From Patiria pectinifera (Eukaryota; Echinodermata; Asteroidea; Valvatida; Asterinidae), in the NCBI GenBank assembly GCA_029964075.1, contig CM057140.1, positions 11,054,643 through 11,118,642 of the forward strand: a DNA stretch of 64,000 bases. Reading direction: 5' to 3'. A program made the translations under genes and the position numbers. Positions 42,801-49,692 of the stretch are shown piece after piece (the first letter of the stretch is position 1; every line of letters begins with the position of its first letter). The notes under the pieces were generated by a model. That model saw only the letters and a list, made by a program, of their open reading frames with translations, had not been told where the DNA came from and ran no database searches.

Positions 42801-44697
42801 ACATTAATATCACTTATAAATATAATGATTAATCTCTGAAACTAATGATTGAGTCATTGTTGGGTCCGAGTTGGTCGTGCTTGGGTCCGAGTTGGTAGTG
42901 GGTCCGAGTTGGTAGTGGGTCCGAGTTGGTCGTGGGTCCGACTTGGTAGTGGGTCCGAGTTGGTAGTGGGTCCGAGTTGGTAGTGGGTCCGAGTTGGCGT
43001 GGGTCCGAGTTGGCATGGGTCCGACTTGGTTTGGGTCCGAGTTGACCTGATTCCAACAAAACCCCAACGTGATCTCTAGCCAGCAATCACAATTTGATCG
43101 GCTGTCAGTAAGGCCAAAAAAAAAATAAGTCGGTCTCTGGTCAGCGCGCGCGTCGATTTTAATCATGCGCGTCGATCTTTTTTTTTTCCAAAATGTTCCA
43201 CGGTAGCTCCAACAGCGCCCTCTATTCCGCACCTCCTCAATTTTTTTTACCAAAGAGCACCAAGGAATGGGAAATTGCACCAAGGCAAATGATCGAAAGA
43301 AGGCAAATTATGGAGGACACCAATGTACATGAGGACACCAAAAAAGCAAAATAGTACCCACCTTGTCTGCACAATCCAAGCTTGAAGAAAAAAGGGAAAA
43401 AAAGCAACAAAAAAAAAAGACACTAGCCGCGTCAATTCTGGAACTTTGGTCTGACCAGAGACCGAATATTTTTTTTTTTTTTTGGTCTAATGCCTCCTTT
43501 TTCACTGCAATTGTAGACTGAATCTTCATCATGGATCGTTATTTTCTTCAACGAACTGTGTAGTGGTTATGCCTGACAAGGTTTGGGTGAGTTCAAAGGG
43601 GAATTAGTGTGTCAGGGGGACAAAATGGCATATATTTTGCATGTGTTTTGAATTCAATTTCAGAAGAAAAAAACAACAATAACAATGGGATTTTCATTTG
43701 TCAGTATATTATTAGTTGCGATGTAAACTTTGAGACAAGTTTCATGTGGGTATCTGTCGTTATTTGTTTAGAAGGTGTACGTTTCTGCCGTCTGCCGTCT
43801 TGGGTGTATTCAAAGCCCATACTGGCGCAGATCGGAGCACGTATCATTACACGAAAACAGTCGTTGATAAAGTGCGACTTGCTTTTCTTCGATCGACGAC
43901 AGTGACGTCACACAAGCTCTCAACGGAACAGCAATGAAATGGATGGAACAATTGCACACGTTTGCGTATCAAAATTTCAACACAAAATTTCACTAAAAAT
44001 AGTAAATAGACATCTGAAAAAGGCAGCACTTTCTGATTAGCCTAGTATAAAGAGGGTGAGTATAGAAGTATGCTTCTAAAGCAAAAATAAACTACAAACT
44101 AAGCCTAAATGTAAGTGAAAATCAAAATTTGACAAAGTTCTACATGTTTTTGTGCATGTTCCAAGTGTGGCATTTAATAACGGAGGTAGTCCAGTAAATT
44201 GGCCACATTTATGGGGCTGTACTCTAGGGCTAGAACATGATGAAAAGAAAACCGGCGTTGGCCATACAGTTCTTCAGTATTTCACACTAAATAAAGTGCA
44301 TTCTTCCTTCCTGTTAAATAGCTAAGTCAGGCCCGAACTCTTCATTGTTTATTTCCCCTTCCCGCCCGTACAAAAAAGCAAACACCTTTCGGTGAGCAAA
44401 TACACGTACACGTACAATGACCGGCCTTCAGCTGACCACATCCTTGGAAAGACAACCGGCCGGCCGGCGCGGCAGCGACACAGACACGGCCAAGATTCAC
44501 GACATTTTCACCCGGGAAAATCATTGTAAAAACGGAATGCCATGCCAACTCACCTCATGCTTGGTCACGCCCAGGATCTTCTCTACCTCGTAAATGTCTT
44601 CGGTTTCGCTGAAATCGTAATCTTCGTCGATAGTTTCCTCACTTTCTGGCGTAGAATTCTCGCCAGCTTTCTCCTCCGCTGCCATTTTAGCCACCAT
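18804..44697 (-). CDS. MPHOSPH8: M-phase phosphoprotein 8 (MPP8), HUSH complex H3K9me3 reader, complete in 14 coding exons
   Basis: Nuclear chromodomain protein that binds H3K9me3 and, in vertebrates, acts with TASOR and periphilin in HUSH silencing. Fourteen exons sum to 3513 nt (1170 residues plus stop) with every phase consistent. The chromodomain (about residues 31-90) keeps the aromatic cage as Tyr32, Trp53 and Tyr56, at the spacing of human Phe59/Trp80/Tyr83. Exons 3-5 encode a long disordered linker with a duplicated [11 protein letters not shown](T/F)LDAKK motif, an Arg/His-rich stretch, poly-Ser and a Lys-rich segment. Ankyrin repeats span about 866-1026 ([28 protein letters not shown]). 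The C-terminal domain ends [11 protein letters not shown], as in the family. It is longer than human MPP8 (860 residues), all in the linker. Start: ATG 44685 (AAAATGG, good context); in-frame ATG 44697 adds MVAK. Confidence 0.93.
19152..19235 (-). CDS. MPHOSPH8: MPHOSPH8 coding exon 13 (C-terminal domain)
   Basis: 28 codons: [28 protein letters not shown]. Acceptor CATGCAG; donor AAG|GTTTTG is weak. Reading on without splicing would reach a stop at 19044-19046 after [14 protein letters not shown]. Confidence 0.78.
20087..20214 (-). CDS. MPHOSPH8: MPHOSPH8 coding exon 12 (C-terminal domain)
   Basis: 128 nt, acceptor TTTCTACAG, donor CAG|GTACGT. Encodes [20 protein letters not shown] and [11 protein letters not shown]. 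Spliced to exon 11 it gives [13 protein letters not shown], aligning with the family's EGSGILLFIFHA. Confidence 0.87.
20993..21150 (-). CDS. MPHOSPH8: MPHOSPH8 coding exon 11 (C-terminal domain)
   Basis: 158 nt from acceptor CTCCTTCCAG to donor CAAG|GTAGAG. Encodes [20 protein letters not shown] and [11 protein letters not shown], matching the family's LLEPVFPIACHR region. The acceptor lies at the start of a decaying tandem array of acceptor copies. Confidence 0.88.
21121..21610 (-). repeat. Decaying tandem array of an MPHOSPH8 splice acceptor plus exon start
   Basis: Copies of a unit containing (plus strand) CTCAAACTGCATGACCACC and CTGGAAGGAGAAGAGCC recur with acceptor boundaries at 21150/21151 (the real exon 11), 21274/21275, 21394/21395, 21464/21465 and 21582/21583. 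Spacing is mostly 118-124 bp, with one 70-bp step. Similarity falls with distance from the exon. Confidence 0.85.
22019..22173 (-). CDS. MPHOSPH8: MPHOSPH8 coding exon 10 (ankyrin repeat 4)
   Basis: 155 nt, acceptor TCCAACAG, donor AATAG|GTACAG. Encodes [19 protein letters not shown] and a terminal repeat ending DIIGNHIN. Confidence 0.92.
22323..22846 (+). mobile_element. TTAA-flanked MITE, copy 1
   Basis: Non-coding element of about 525 bp in an MPHOSPH8 intron, the same element as at 32364 and 35928. Ends are inverted (TTAAAGAGAATATACATCAT inward; right end GTATTTTCCCTTTAA). An imperfect 28-bp palindrome sits at 22656-22683. Confidence 0.85.
22965..23054 (-). CDS. MPHOSPH8: MPHOSPH8 coding exon 9 (ankyrin repeat 3)
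   Basis: 30 codons: [20 protein letters not shown] and [10 protein letters not shown]. Acceptor TTTTCCAG, donor AAG|GTACTT, phase 0 at both ends. [10 protein letters not shown] is identical to the family. Confidence 0.93.
23260..23810 (+). repeat. Minisatellite of GACTTGTGATGGACTTGTGAG units in an MPHOSPH8 intron
   Basis: Degenerate units alternating GACTTGTGATG and GACTTGTGAG fill about 23404-23800, with looser copies from about 23280. An ATT trinucleotide run at 23388-23405 follows GCGCCTTGAGCACCAGGAC, a phrase like the 3' ends of non-LTR elements. Confidence 0.85.
23856..24091 (-). CDS. MPHOSPH8: MPHOSPH8 coding exon 8 (ankyrin repeats 1-2)
   Basis: 236 nt, acceptor TTATTTCAG, donor ATG|GTAAGG. 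Encodes [19 protein letters not shown], then [20 protein letters not shown] and [12 protein letters not shown], typical ankyrin helices and loops. Confidence 0.93.
24781..24867 (-). CDS. MPHOSPH8: MPHOSPH8 coding exon 7
   Basis: 87 nt, acceptor ATTTCCAG, donor AATG|GTAAGT. Encodes [20 protein letters not shown] and on to ILSN, directly before the ankyrin repeats. Confidence 0.83.
24991..25441. mobile_element. MITE with about 33-bp terminal inverted repeats
   Basis: Left terminus CATAGAGCTATATTAAATTA then CTAGAGCGCT; the right terminus is its reverse complement with few mismatches (AGCGCTCTAGTAATTTCATA then TAGCTCTATG). No coding capacity. Lies between MPHOSPH8 exons 6 and 7. Confidence 0.8.
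25567..25760 (+). repeat. Dispersed repeat copy
   Basis: Same family as 5942-6020 (minus), 60521-60735 (plus) and 63110-63215 (minus). Shared words include CCTAGGCACTGTAGCTC, GCCTGAAGAAACCCG, TTTTAGAGGTGGGAGG and AAACCCACGGAATCAGGCA. Confidence 0.8.
25955..26050 (-). CDS. MPHOSPH8: MPHOSPH8 coding exon 6
   Basis: 96 nt, acceptor GCTTATAG, donor GAAG|GTATTG. Encodes [20 protein letters not shown] and then [12 protein letters not shown]. It was accepted because its phases connect exons 5 and 7 exactly. Confidence 0.78.
26243..26492 (-). mobile_element. Inverted-repeat element of the AACCAGTTCACG family
   Basis: On the minus strand it matches 56239-56488 over its full length of about 250 bp. 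Shared words include GGGATTATTTTGACA, GACAGATATTTCC and CGAATACYGCAAAACCTTTG. Both ends carry AACCAGT-like termini in inverted orientation. Confidence 0.75.
26765..26915. repeat. Dispersed repeat shared with 15455-15610
   Basis: Both contain TTTAAAACCA, ACGTGACGG or ATGTGACGGG, and CGACCAATAGGAATGG or TGACCGATAGGAATGG, in the same order. Function unknown. Confidence 0.5.
27635..27850 (-). CDS. MPHOSPH8: MPHOSPH8 coding exon 5 (Lys-rich linker)
   Basis: 216 nt, acceptor TATACAG, donor AGAG|GTATCT. Encodes a Lys/Pro-rich segment ([24 protein letters not shown]), suitable for nuclear localisation. Phases fit exons 4 and 6. Confidence 0.85.
27996..28126. mobile_element. Short palindromic MITE
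   Basis: A 131-bp element whose two ends are inverted copies: left TAAGGCTGCGTCTGAATTAC, right GTAATTCGGACACGCCCTTA. The match extends about 33 bp inward. Confidence 0.75.
28788..29736 (-). CDS. MPHOSPH8: MPHOSPH8 coding exon 4 (linker)
   Basis: 949 nt from acceptor CTTCAG ([13 protein letters not shown]) to donor GAAA|GTACGT. Pro/Ser/Thr-rich with a poly-Ser tract encoded by a (GCT)n run on the plus strand at 29467-29491. No known domain; a conserved-looking [19 protein letters not shown] lies near 29000. Confidence 0.88.
30164..31114 (-). CDS. MPHOSPH8: MPHOSPH8 coding exon 3 (linker with duplicated motif)
   Basis: 317 codons from acceptor CATCCACAG to donor GCT|GTAAGT. Basic and Ser-rich (KRRRSSEKD), with two copies of [11 protein letters not shown] at about 30850-30905 and 30612-30667. 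A His/Arg-rich run ([18 protein letters not shown]) follows. Probably disordered; could contact other HUSH subunits or nucleic acid, which is inference. Confidence 0.9.
32364..32900 (+). mobile_element. TTAA-flanked MITE, copy 2
   Basis: Same family and orientation as copies 1 and 3. The left end TTTAAAGGGAATGTACAACA is inverted at the right end as GTATCTTCCCTTTAAA. The internal palindrome at 32717-32744 contains GCTGGTCGGCCGACCAGC. Confidence 0.87.
34495..34765. repeat. Degenerate GTACAT simple-sequence block
   Basis: Many overlapping self-complementary words such as GTACATGTACATGTAC and TACATGTACATG, interrupted by unique bases. TACATGTA words are frequent across the whole window, but this is the densest patch. 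Confidence 0.7.
35928..36440 (+). mobile_element. TTAA-flanked MITE, copy 3
   Basis: Third copy in the same orientation. Begins TTAAAGGGGATATACATCAT and ends TTTTCCCTTTAA. The palindrome at 36247-36274 has decayed in one arm (GCTGGTCGGCCGATCAGAG). Confidence 0.85.
37226..37957. mobile_element. Compound foldback element with two interleaved inverted repeats
   Basis: Arm A, about 37226-37450, is inverted at about 37610-37850. Both ends carry CCTTTTCACACTAGAGC-type sequence and GGGTTGAACTCAACCCTGG. Arm B, about 37491-37590, is inverted at about 37855-37955 (CTTTTCACACTGGACAAATC against GATTTGTCTAGTGTGAAAAG). The arms interleave A-B-A'-B'. Sequence is dominated by TTCAACCC/GGGTTGAA words. Confidence 0.8.
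37958..38323. mobile_element. TA-flanked MITE (GGCCAA family), copy 1
   Basis: 366 bp bounded by TA on both sides. Left GGCCAACAAAAAAAGTCTCC then GGTTTCTGGTATG; right is the inverse, CATACCAGAAACCGGAGACT then TTTTTGGGGGGCC. Internal CGCGCGCGTCG and CCATGCGCGTCGG. Its right end lies about 32 bp from the MPHOSPH8 exon 2 splice donor. Confidence 0.85.
38357..38521 (-). CDS. MPHOSPH8: MPHOSPH8 coding exon 2 (chromodomain core)
   Basis: Acceptor ATCTCCAG, then [20 protein letters not shown] and the C-terminal chromodomain helix, followed by a Lys/Gln-rich run. 55 codons, donor AAG|GTAATT. Trp53 and Tyr56 complete the aromatic cage. Confidence 0.94.
41724..41770. repeat. Perfect inverted repeat, 23-bp arms with a 1-bp centre
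   Basis: Left arm TATACTTAACAGCATCACTG then TAA, one T, and then the exact reverse complement. It would form a hairpin or cruciform. Confidence 0.95.
42275..42600. repeat. Direct repeat pair inside the foldback core
   Basis: About 42290-42375 and 42515-42598 share AAGTTAAATCAAAAAA and ACAAAATTCAAAGCCAGCAT then GTGAATTAAAAA in the same orientation. Confidence 0.6.
43111..43487. mobile_element. TA-flanked MITE (GGCCAA family), copy 2
   Basis: Ends are inverted: left AGGCCAAAAAAAAAATAAGT then CGGTCTCTGGTCAG; right CTGACCAGAGACCGAATATT then poly-T and GGTC. Same design as 37958-38323, including CGCGCGCGTCG next to the left terminus. TA lies on both sides. Confidence 0.83.
44554..44697 (-). CDS. 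MPHOSPH8: MPHOSPH8 coding exon 1 (chromodomain start)
   Basis: From ATG 44685 ([11 protein letters not shown]) or 44697 (MVAKMAAEE). An acidic N-terminus leads into [14 protein letters not shown], the first chromodomain strand with cage residue Tyr32. Donor GAG|GTGAGT, phase 0. Confidence 0.88.
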
Positions 44698-47129
44698 AGA
44701 CGCACCCTTGTCATAGGTCTGGTGCCCTTCGTTTTGTTGACCATAATAGCATACTGCAAAACATAATAGTCTGGCGCCACACAGCTGACGCATTTTCATT
44801 GTTTACATTATTCATTCAGTGCATGCCCTACACAAGTAATTAAAGTTGAGGGCGCCACTCATGCAAAATCTGACGGAACAACCCTTTAAAAACATTTATG
44901 ATAAAAAGTAAATTACAAGATTAATGGGGTGGGTATGTATTCGGGAAGAATTTAAGACAACTTCTCCCATATTACCACTTCCCAAATAATATTTTGGTTT
45001 ATATATGTATCACAGTGCTCTCAATAAAAAAAAATAATGGGCTATGAATCAAAGTGTCTTTACAGTGGAAAGAAAAGGACTTATAAGAAGGCAACCTAAA
45101 GTGCTCAAAACTTTCAACAAATTTTCCACATTGGGTTTTTATTCCTTTTTATTAGATTCCTTTTCCCTTTTAATATTTTTTTTTTCATGAACAAAAATCC
45201 CCCACATCCACTCAGAATCCACAATTTTCTTTGCGACAATACAGCTACAGTGAACTTTATACGGTCCCTAAGTAATTCCCTGAAATTTATGCATAATTTG
45301 ACTTCCCTAGCCAGATGGGACCTAGAACATGTTTCTAATCTTGGTCGTTTTTTTATAAACAAAACTTTGATTAATTTGGTTGAATTTTTGACATGGATAA
45401 AATATCACATGCAGTTTTCCTTCAATCTCATTACCATTCAAACGTCCAGTGCAATTTTTCTGACTAAAATGCTGCGACTGGACAAGTCTATGGAACTAAC
45501 TGGATGGAGCCGGTTGAAACCGGTTCCGAGTCAAGTTTCTCTGCCCGCCAAAATCAGTGCCAACTTTATCACCTGTTTTCGTCTGCCGCATTTTCATTTA
45601 AATGAGATACTGCTTTAATCCAATCAAATTGATCAGATCGACGAGCTGCTGTCGCTCCTCACACTTCTGACCAATTGGAATTGCCCGTTCGCATTACGTC
45701 ACTAGTCTCCCGTCGTCTGATTCTCATTTCTGAAAAAGTAGGCCTCCACCTTGATCAAAAGGATATTTTCTGCCAGGTATTTCCCTTTTTTCTCATTCAT
45801 GACTGCATTTATGACTTTACGTATTAATGTATTTTATTACTGATCCAATATGTACACTTGAAAGACAAAAATGTCGTTAAAATACGATGAGCGGAGAAAT
45901 ACAATCTGGGCGCTCAACCCAGAAGACTATCACCGTGCGGGTTCAAAAACAAACCTACCCGTCGTTTTACTCATATCTCACTCTGCAGACGAATTCCAAC
46001 GGGAGAGGACCTCAGAGAGCTTGCCTCATATCTCGGGCGAATGTTTGCATCATGGTGCAAAAACATGTCTTCGAATCCGTCATTAAATTCGCATTGACAT
46101 CCTCCATTTTGTCTTTTCTTAACTGACTGCTTTTCTCCGCTAGCTCAACCCTCAAACTCAAGTCATCTTAGTCCGACAGACCACTCACAGACCGCCGCAG
46201 CAGGCCAAGCCACATCGGCACAAATTTCTCCCAGCGGAGACTCCTGCCTGGCCTGGTGAGTCGGCACGTTTACAAATTTCAAGCTCCGAGTCCAAAGTAT
46301 AGGTTTTATTAGGCGTCATTATTTGGGTAAAACTGAACTTGAATTGAACTTGGATAGAACTTGAAACAGAGTAGACTTACTGAACAGCTTGAACCTCAAC
46401 TCTGTGACTGAACCGATAAAGAAAATGGTGGACTTGTGTGAACTCCTGTTCTGTCACGATTTTGGACGATACTCGAGCTTTATACAAGAATGCAACGGGA
46501 GTAGTCAGGGGTAAGTCTTTTAAAGTAAACAGGCCCGAGGTGAGTGAATCTTGGGGGTTTTTTTTGTGTTGCCAAAACTTGAACTTAACAATAGTATTTT
46601 ATCAGAATTATTTTCAATGTAAATGCAACTTCATTTAAACCTGCAATGCCCCTTATTTTGTGGCTGTGTTAAGTTGAAGCCAAGCGCCACGAGCTCCATT
46701 TCTAAACGTTGTCATTTGCATTGCATTTGCCAATTAATGCTAGTCAAAATAGCGGCGGGCTATATAGTCGAAGTATTCTTTAAGTAAGAAATCATTGGTC
46801 TACGGCAAAGACAAAACTCGAAAGGACAGCAAGAACTAATTAAATTCAGAAAGCAAACCTGTATCAATTTGTGTCTAATTTCATTAGCTGTTTAGGGTTA
46901 AAATATTACATTCTGTTTAAATTGAAAACACTGACAAGATTGCCTCAGGATACACGTCTAGTGCACATTTTTGTTTATGAGACAATCTATAATAAACAAA
47001 AAAAATATGCGGGCTAGTGAAAATGCCCGGCTGGCTGACAAAAAGTTAAGATGAACCCTGGGCTTCGGGCATTGTGTAGAATACCAAAAGCTAACTCTAG
47101 ATCTTTTTTTTTCAAGGTAATTTGCATAT

Positions 47130-47610
47130 GAATTAGTCTGGTACGCGTGATGATATTGTGTCGGCACGTGCGAATGACATGATAAAATAGTAGGCGTGGT
47201 TACAGGTCATGTTAATTTTGCAAGTATTTACGAAAAAGTCTGGAATGTGCGATGACATTGTGTTGGCACGTTTGAATAAAATGTAGCTACATGTTCCATT
47301 GATCCCAAAGATGGAGCTTTGAAATTGTAAGATTAATTTGCATAAAAGTCAGACACGTGCGATGACTTTGTTTTGGTATGTGCGAATAAATAGTAGGCGT
47401 GGCTACAGGGTCAGTTAATCCCAGAAAGTTTTTCAAAAGACTTTGGAATGCGGCCACTGGTGGCCAGGTGCTTTTTATGATCGGCTGACCCAGTAAACAT
47501 GTTTCTCCTGGGGGGAAAATAACTGATGAATCAAAGCTAAATCTGAAGTAAAATATGACGAACAAGTCTGGAACGTGCGATTTTGTGTTGGCACGTGCGA
47601 ATAAAATAGG
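47130..47610 (+). repeat. Degenerate tandem repeat, about 100-210 bp spacing
   Basis: The phrase GTCTGGAACGTGCGATGACA, then TTGTGTTGGCACGTGCGAATAAAATAG and GGCGTGG, recurs near 47138, 47239, 47349 and 47562 with substitutions and indels. Confidence 0.7.
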
Positions 47611-47639
47611 TGTGGTTATTGTGTCCGGAGAAAAATATC

Positions 47640-48490
47640 AAAAGCTAGATACTGCCTTTATAACCTAAATTAAGTCAGATCTGCAACGATCGGCAGGGAC
47701 ATGATTTGTGTGAAGTTCAGATATATATTTTTACAGCCAAAAAAAAATATTCGGTCCCTGGTCAGACCAAAGTTCCGGAATTGATTGACACGCGGCTTGC
47801 TTTTTTTTTTTTTTTTTCTTTTTTCTTTTTTTCTGAGCTTGGATTGCAAGGTGGGGGTGTGTTTTTGCTTTGTTGGTGTGGTCATGTACTGCGTCCTCCA
47901 TAATTTGTTTTTTTTGGCCTAATGATCAGCAAGGACATGATGTAACATTCAAATTAATATTTGCAGCCCTATTTTGGAATTTTGTTTTGAGGAAGTCCGA
48001 TATAAATCGGCACGGAAATCTGTAACGCTATGTAATCTGAAAGTCATGTTTTCAACCTAAGCTTGGATTTTAAAGTGGTGATCGGCAGTTACATGTGCTG
48101 AATTAACTTGTGACATTATTTCCCCGTCCTCTTCAGCCCTGTAGGCCTATAGAACTTTAAATAGTATCTCGATGTACAACGATCGGCAGGGACACTTACG
48201 ACAATATGAGACCTTTCATTTTTTTCTTAAGTCTTTAGTTTAATCGGTAATTCTTGAGGGTTGACAGACTTATTAGCTTCGATTTTGAAAAATTAAGTAG
48301 GTCCGATCTAATATGATCGGCATGTTCCTTTAAGAAAAAGGCCGATCGGCAAGATCGGCACTCACTGTGAGACCCCGTCACACCCGGACATTATGCCGCC
48401 TTCAAACGCACTTTTTAGTCCTGTTTCAATTTGAAAACAAAAGTAAGTCTGATATTGTACAATCGGCAGGGAAATGTTTTGGCATTTTGT
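47640..48490 (+). repeat. Degenerate repeat around GATCGGCAGGGACATG
   Basis: Variants of AAGTC(C/T)GAT followed by AACGATCGGCAGGGACATG occur near 47687, 48005, 48077, 48179, 48315 and 48460, interrupted by the MITE fragment at 47733. Confidence 0.6.
47733..47919. mobile_element. Truncated copy of the GGCCAA MITE family (inverse of 43.3-43.5 kb)
   Basis: Read forward, it matches the reverse complement of about 43310-43487: ATATTCGGTCCCTGGTCAGA, CCAAAGTTCCGGAATTG and GTCCTCCATAATTTG. It ends TTTTTGGCC followed by TA. The other half is missing or replaced. Confidence 0.75.
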
Positions 48491-49125
48491 CACCATTTGT
48501 CTTCGATGTTTAAGACTCAGTCCGATCTTCAATGGACTCCCGGTGGCAGGACTCAGTCGCTTTAGGATTCGGTTGTCGCCTGCTAGTCTATTAACTTTTG
48601 CAACAGCGCCCTCAATATTATCCCTGGCCCCCCAATGCACAAACATGTATACAAACCAATGATACAAACACGCATCGCCACTAATAATGTGTCAAATCGA
48701 TCGAAACCAGCGAAGCGAGAAAAACAAAATTTCAATTTTTACACGCGCAGAGTGCAGTTTACGCGTCAACATTTTCTGTTTTCCAACCACATCCTGCCAT
48801 TTCGTAAGTTTCAGTATTATTCTAAATTTCAACGTGGAGAGAATTCATTAAATGATTTCTTCACTGCAATGCAAGAATGTTTTTGTGGAAAGGGGCATGA
48901 TACTTTGAGGAGTTTAAAAGTTGCCGCTAGTTTGCTGGTGTACGTGGCCTGGGCCTGGCTTCGTTGGGGTTACGGTGTGTGTGGTGTGTCGATGTCGTTA
49001 GTGTCGCACCTCGGCGTTGAGTCTGTACGTTGAGTTCGTCTTTTTCACGCATTACGGCGATTTCAATGACTGGTTTAAGACGCTATGAGTTCTTCATCAT
49101 TCTGGAGAATGTAAGCTGCTGAGTA

Positions 49126-49692
49126 ATGGCCTCAAGAAGTATAAAAAAGAAAGGATTTTTCCAGGGTATGCGAAAGCGGTCGGCAAGTTTTGCACATCCT
49201 GGTGAGACCGGTCCAAAAGAGTGCTCTACCGACTTCCAAGCCTATCTCAAGGCGATAGTGGAGTCCAAGGCCAACCAACATCCAAAAACTCCTCCCAATA
49301 ATGAGGATGAGGAGGAGCAACCTCAAAGACGCCTCCGGTCCTACTCCGATCCATCAGGAGGCCTTCCAAGTTACAAAACCACTCCAAATCCAATCTTGAA
49401 GACAATTCCAGAGACTTCTCCCTCGAAAACACGACGCTCCTCTCTATCTCAGACTCAGAATTTGACCAGCGATTTCACGTTTTTCGAGGATGAGGAAAAT
49501 GAGGATGACATCTGGAGTTCGGTGGAGAGCTTTGACTCTGGAGACGTGGAGATTTACAGTAACTCACCCAGGACCAGAAGGCATAGTTGCTCTGAGAAGA
49601 ACGTCCGATTTGGACCCGTTCAGATGAGGGACCCGCCTCTGAATCAAGGAATTCAAGTCTTCACCTGGCTACCAAATGGAAATCGTCTGACA
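49126..49692 (+). CDS. First coding exon of an unrecognised protein with basophilic phospho-motifs (partial)
   Basis: 189 codons from an ATG in good context (GTAATGG), with an in-frame TGA six bases upstream, to a canonical donor ACA|GTAAGT in phase 0. I do not recognise the family. Visible features: a basic N-terminus (SIKKKGFFQ); four Arg-directed Ser clusters (RKRSAS 16-21, RLRSYSDP 69-76, TRRSSL 102-107, TRRHSC 150-155); RSYSDP at 71-76 fits a mode-1 14-3-3 site; an acidic patch 121-142 (FFEDEENEDDIW); and KNVRF at 158-162, which fits the RVxF protein phosphatase 1 docking pattern. The end, IQVFTWLPNGNRLT, looks like a first beta-strand/turn, perhaps of a ubiquitin-like Ras-binding fold (weak inference). 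No homopolymer bias. The gene continues to the right beyond this window or with exons I could not identify. Confidence 0.75.

Larger units (their letters stand above)
41454..43055. mobile_element. Foldback-like structure with minisatellite arms
   Basis: The left arm (41454-41660) is tandem copies of a 16-17 bp unit, CCAACTCGGACCCACTA. The right arm (42857-43055) is the same unit in reverse complement, TAGTGGGTCCGAGTTGG. Between them is about 1.2 kb of very AT-rich DNA with a perfect 47-bp hairpin (41724-41770) and internal duplications. There is no transposase. The layout resembles foldback elements whose inverted arms are made of short tandem repeats. Confidence 0.75.
38522..44553. other. 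MPHOSPH8 intron 1 (non-coding)
   Basis: About 6 kb splitting the chromodomain. It holds the foldback structure and one GGCCAA MITE listed separately. A weakly repeat-like stretch (about 40040-40210) resembles the 25.57-kb family. The rest shows no coding or RNA feature I can support. Confidence 0.55.
44698..49125. other. Interval between MPHOSPH8 and the 49.1-kb gene
   Basis: Should contain the MPHOSPH8 promoter/5' UTR and the upstream part of the plus-strand gene. Contains two degenerate tandem arrays (47130-47610, 47640-48490) and a MITE fragment. A stretch near 45870-46255 has more balanced base composition and ends at a donor-like CTG|GTGAGT near 46256. It could be a non-coding first exon, but no conserved protein is seen. 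Confidence 0.4.

Noticed and set aside
42810-43283. 157-residue minus-strand frame with NSDP-x-PTRTH repeats
   Set aside because: Translation of the minisatellite arm of the foldback structure and the adjoining MITE.
43903-43910. CRE palindrome TGACGTCA as an MPHOSPH8 enhancer
   Set aside because: A single 8-bp match about 0.8 kb inside intron 1; another occurs at 2933-2940 in a KDM1A intron. Chance is likely.
45871-46126. Coding exon with MSLKYDERRNTIWALNPED or the overlapping frame
   Set aside because: Two frames are open for similar lengths, neither shows a recognised domain; at most a non-coding 5' exon.
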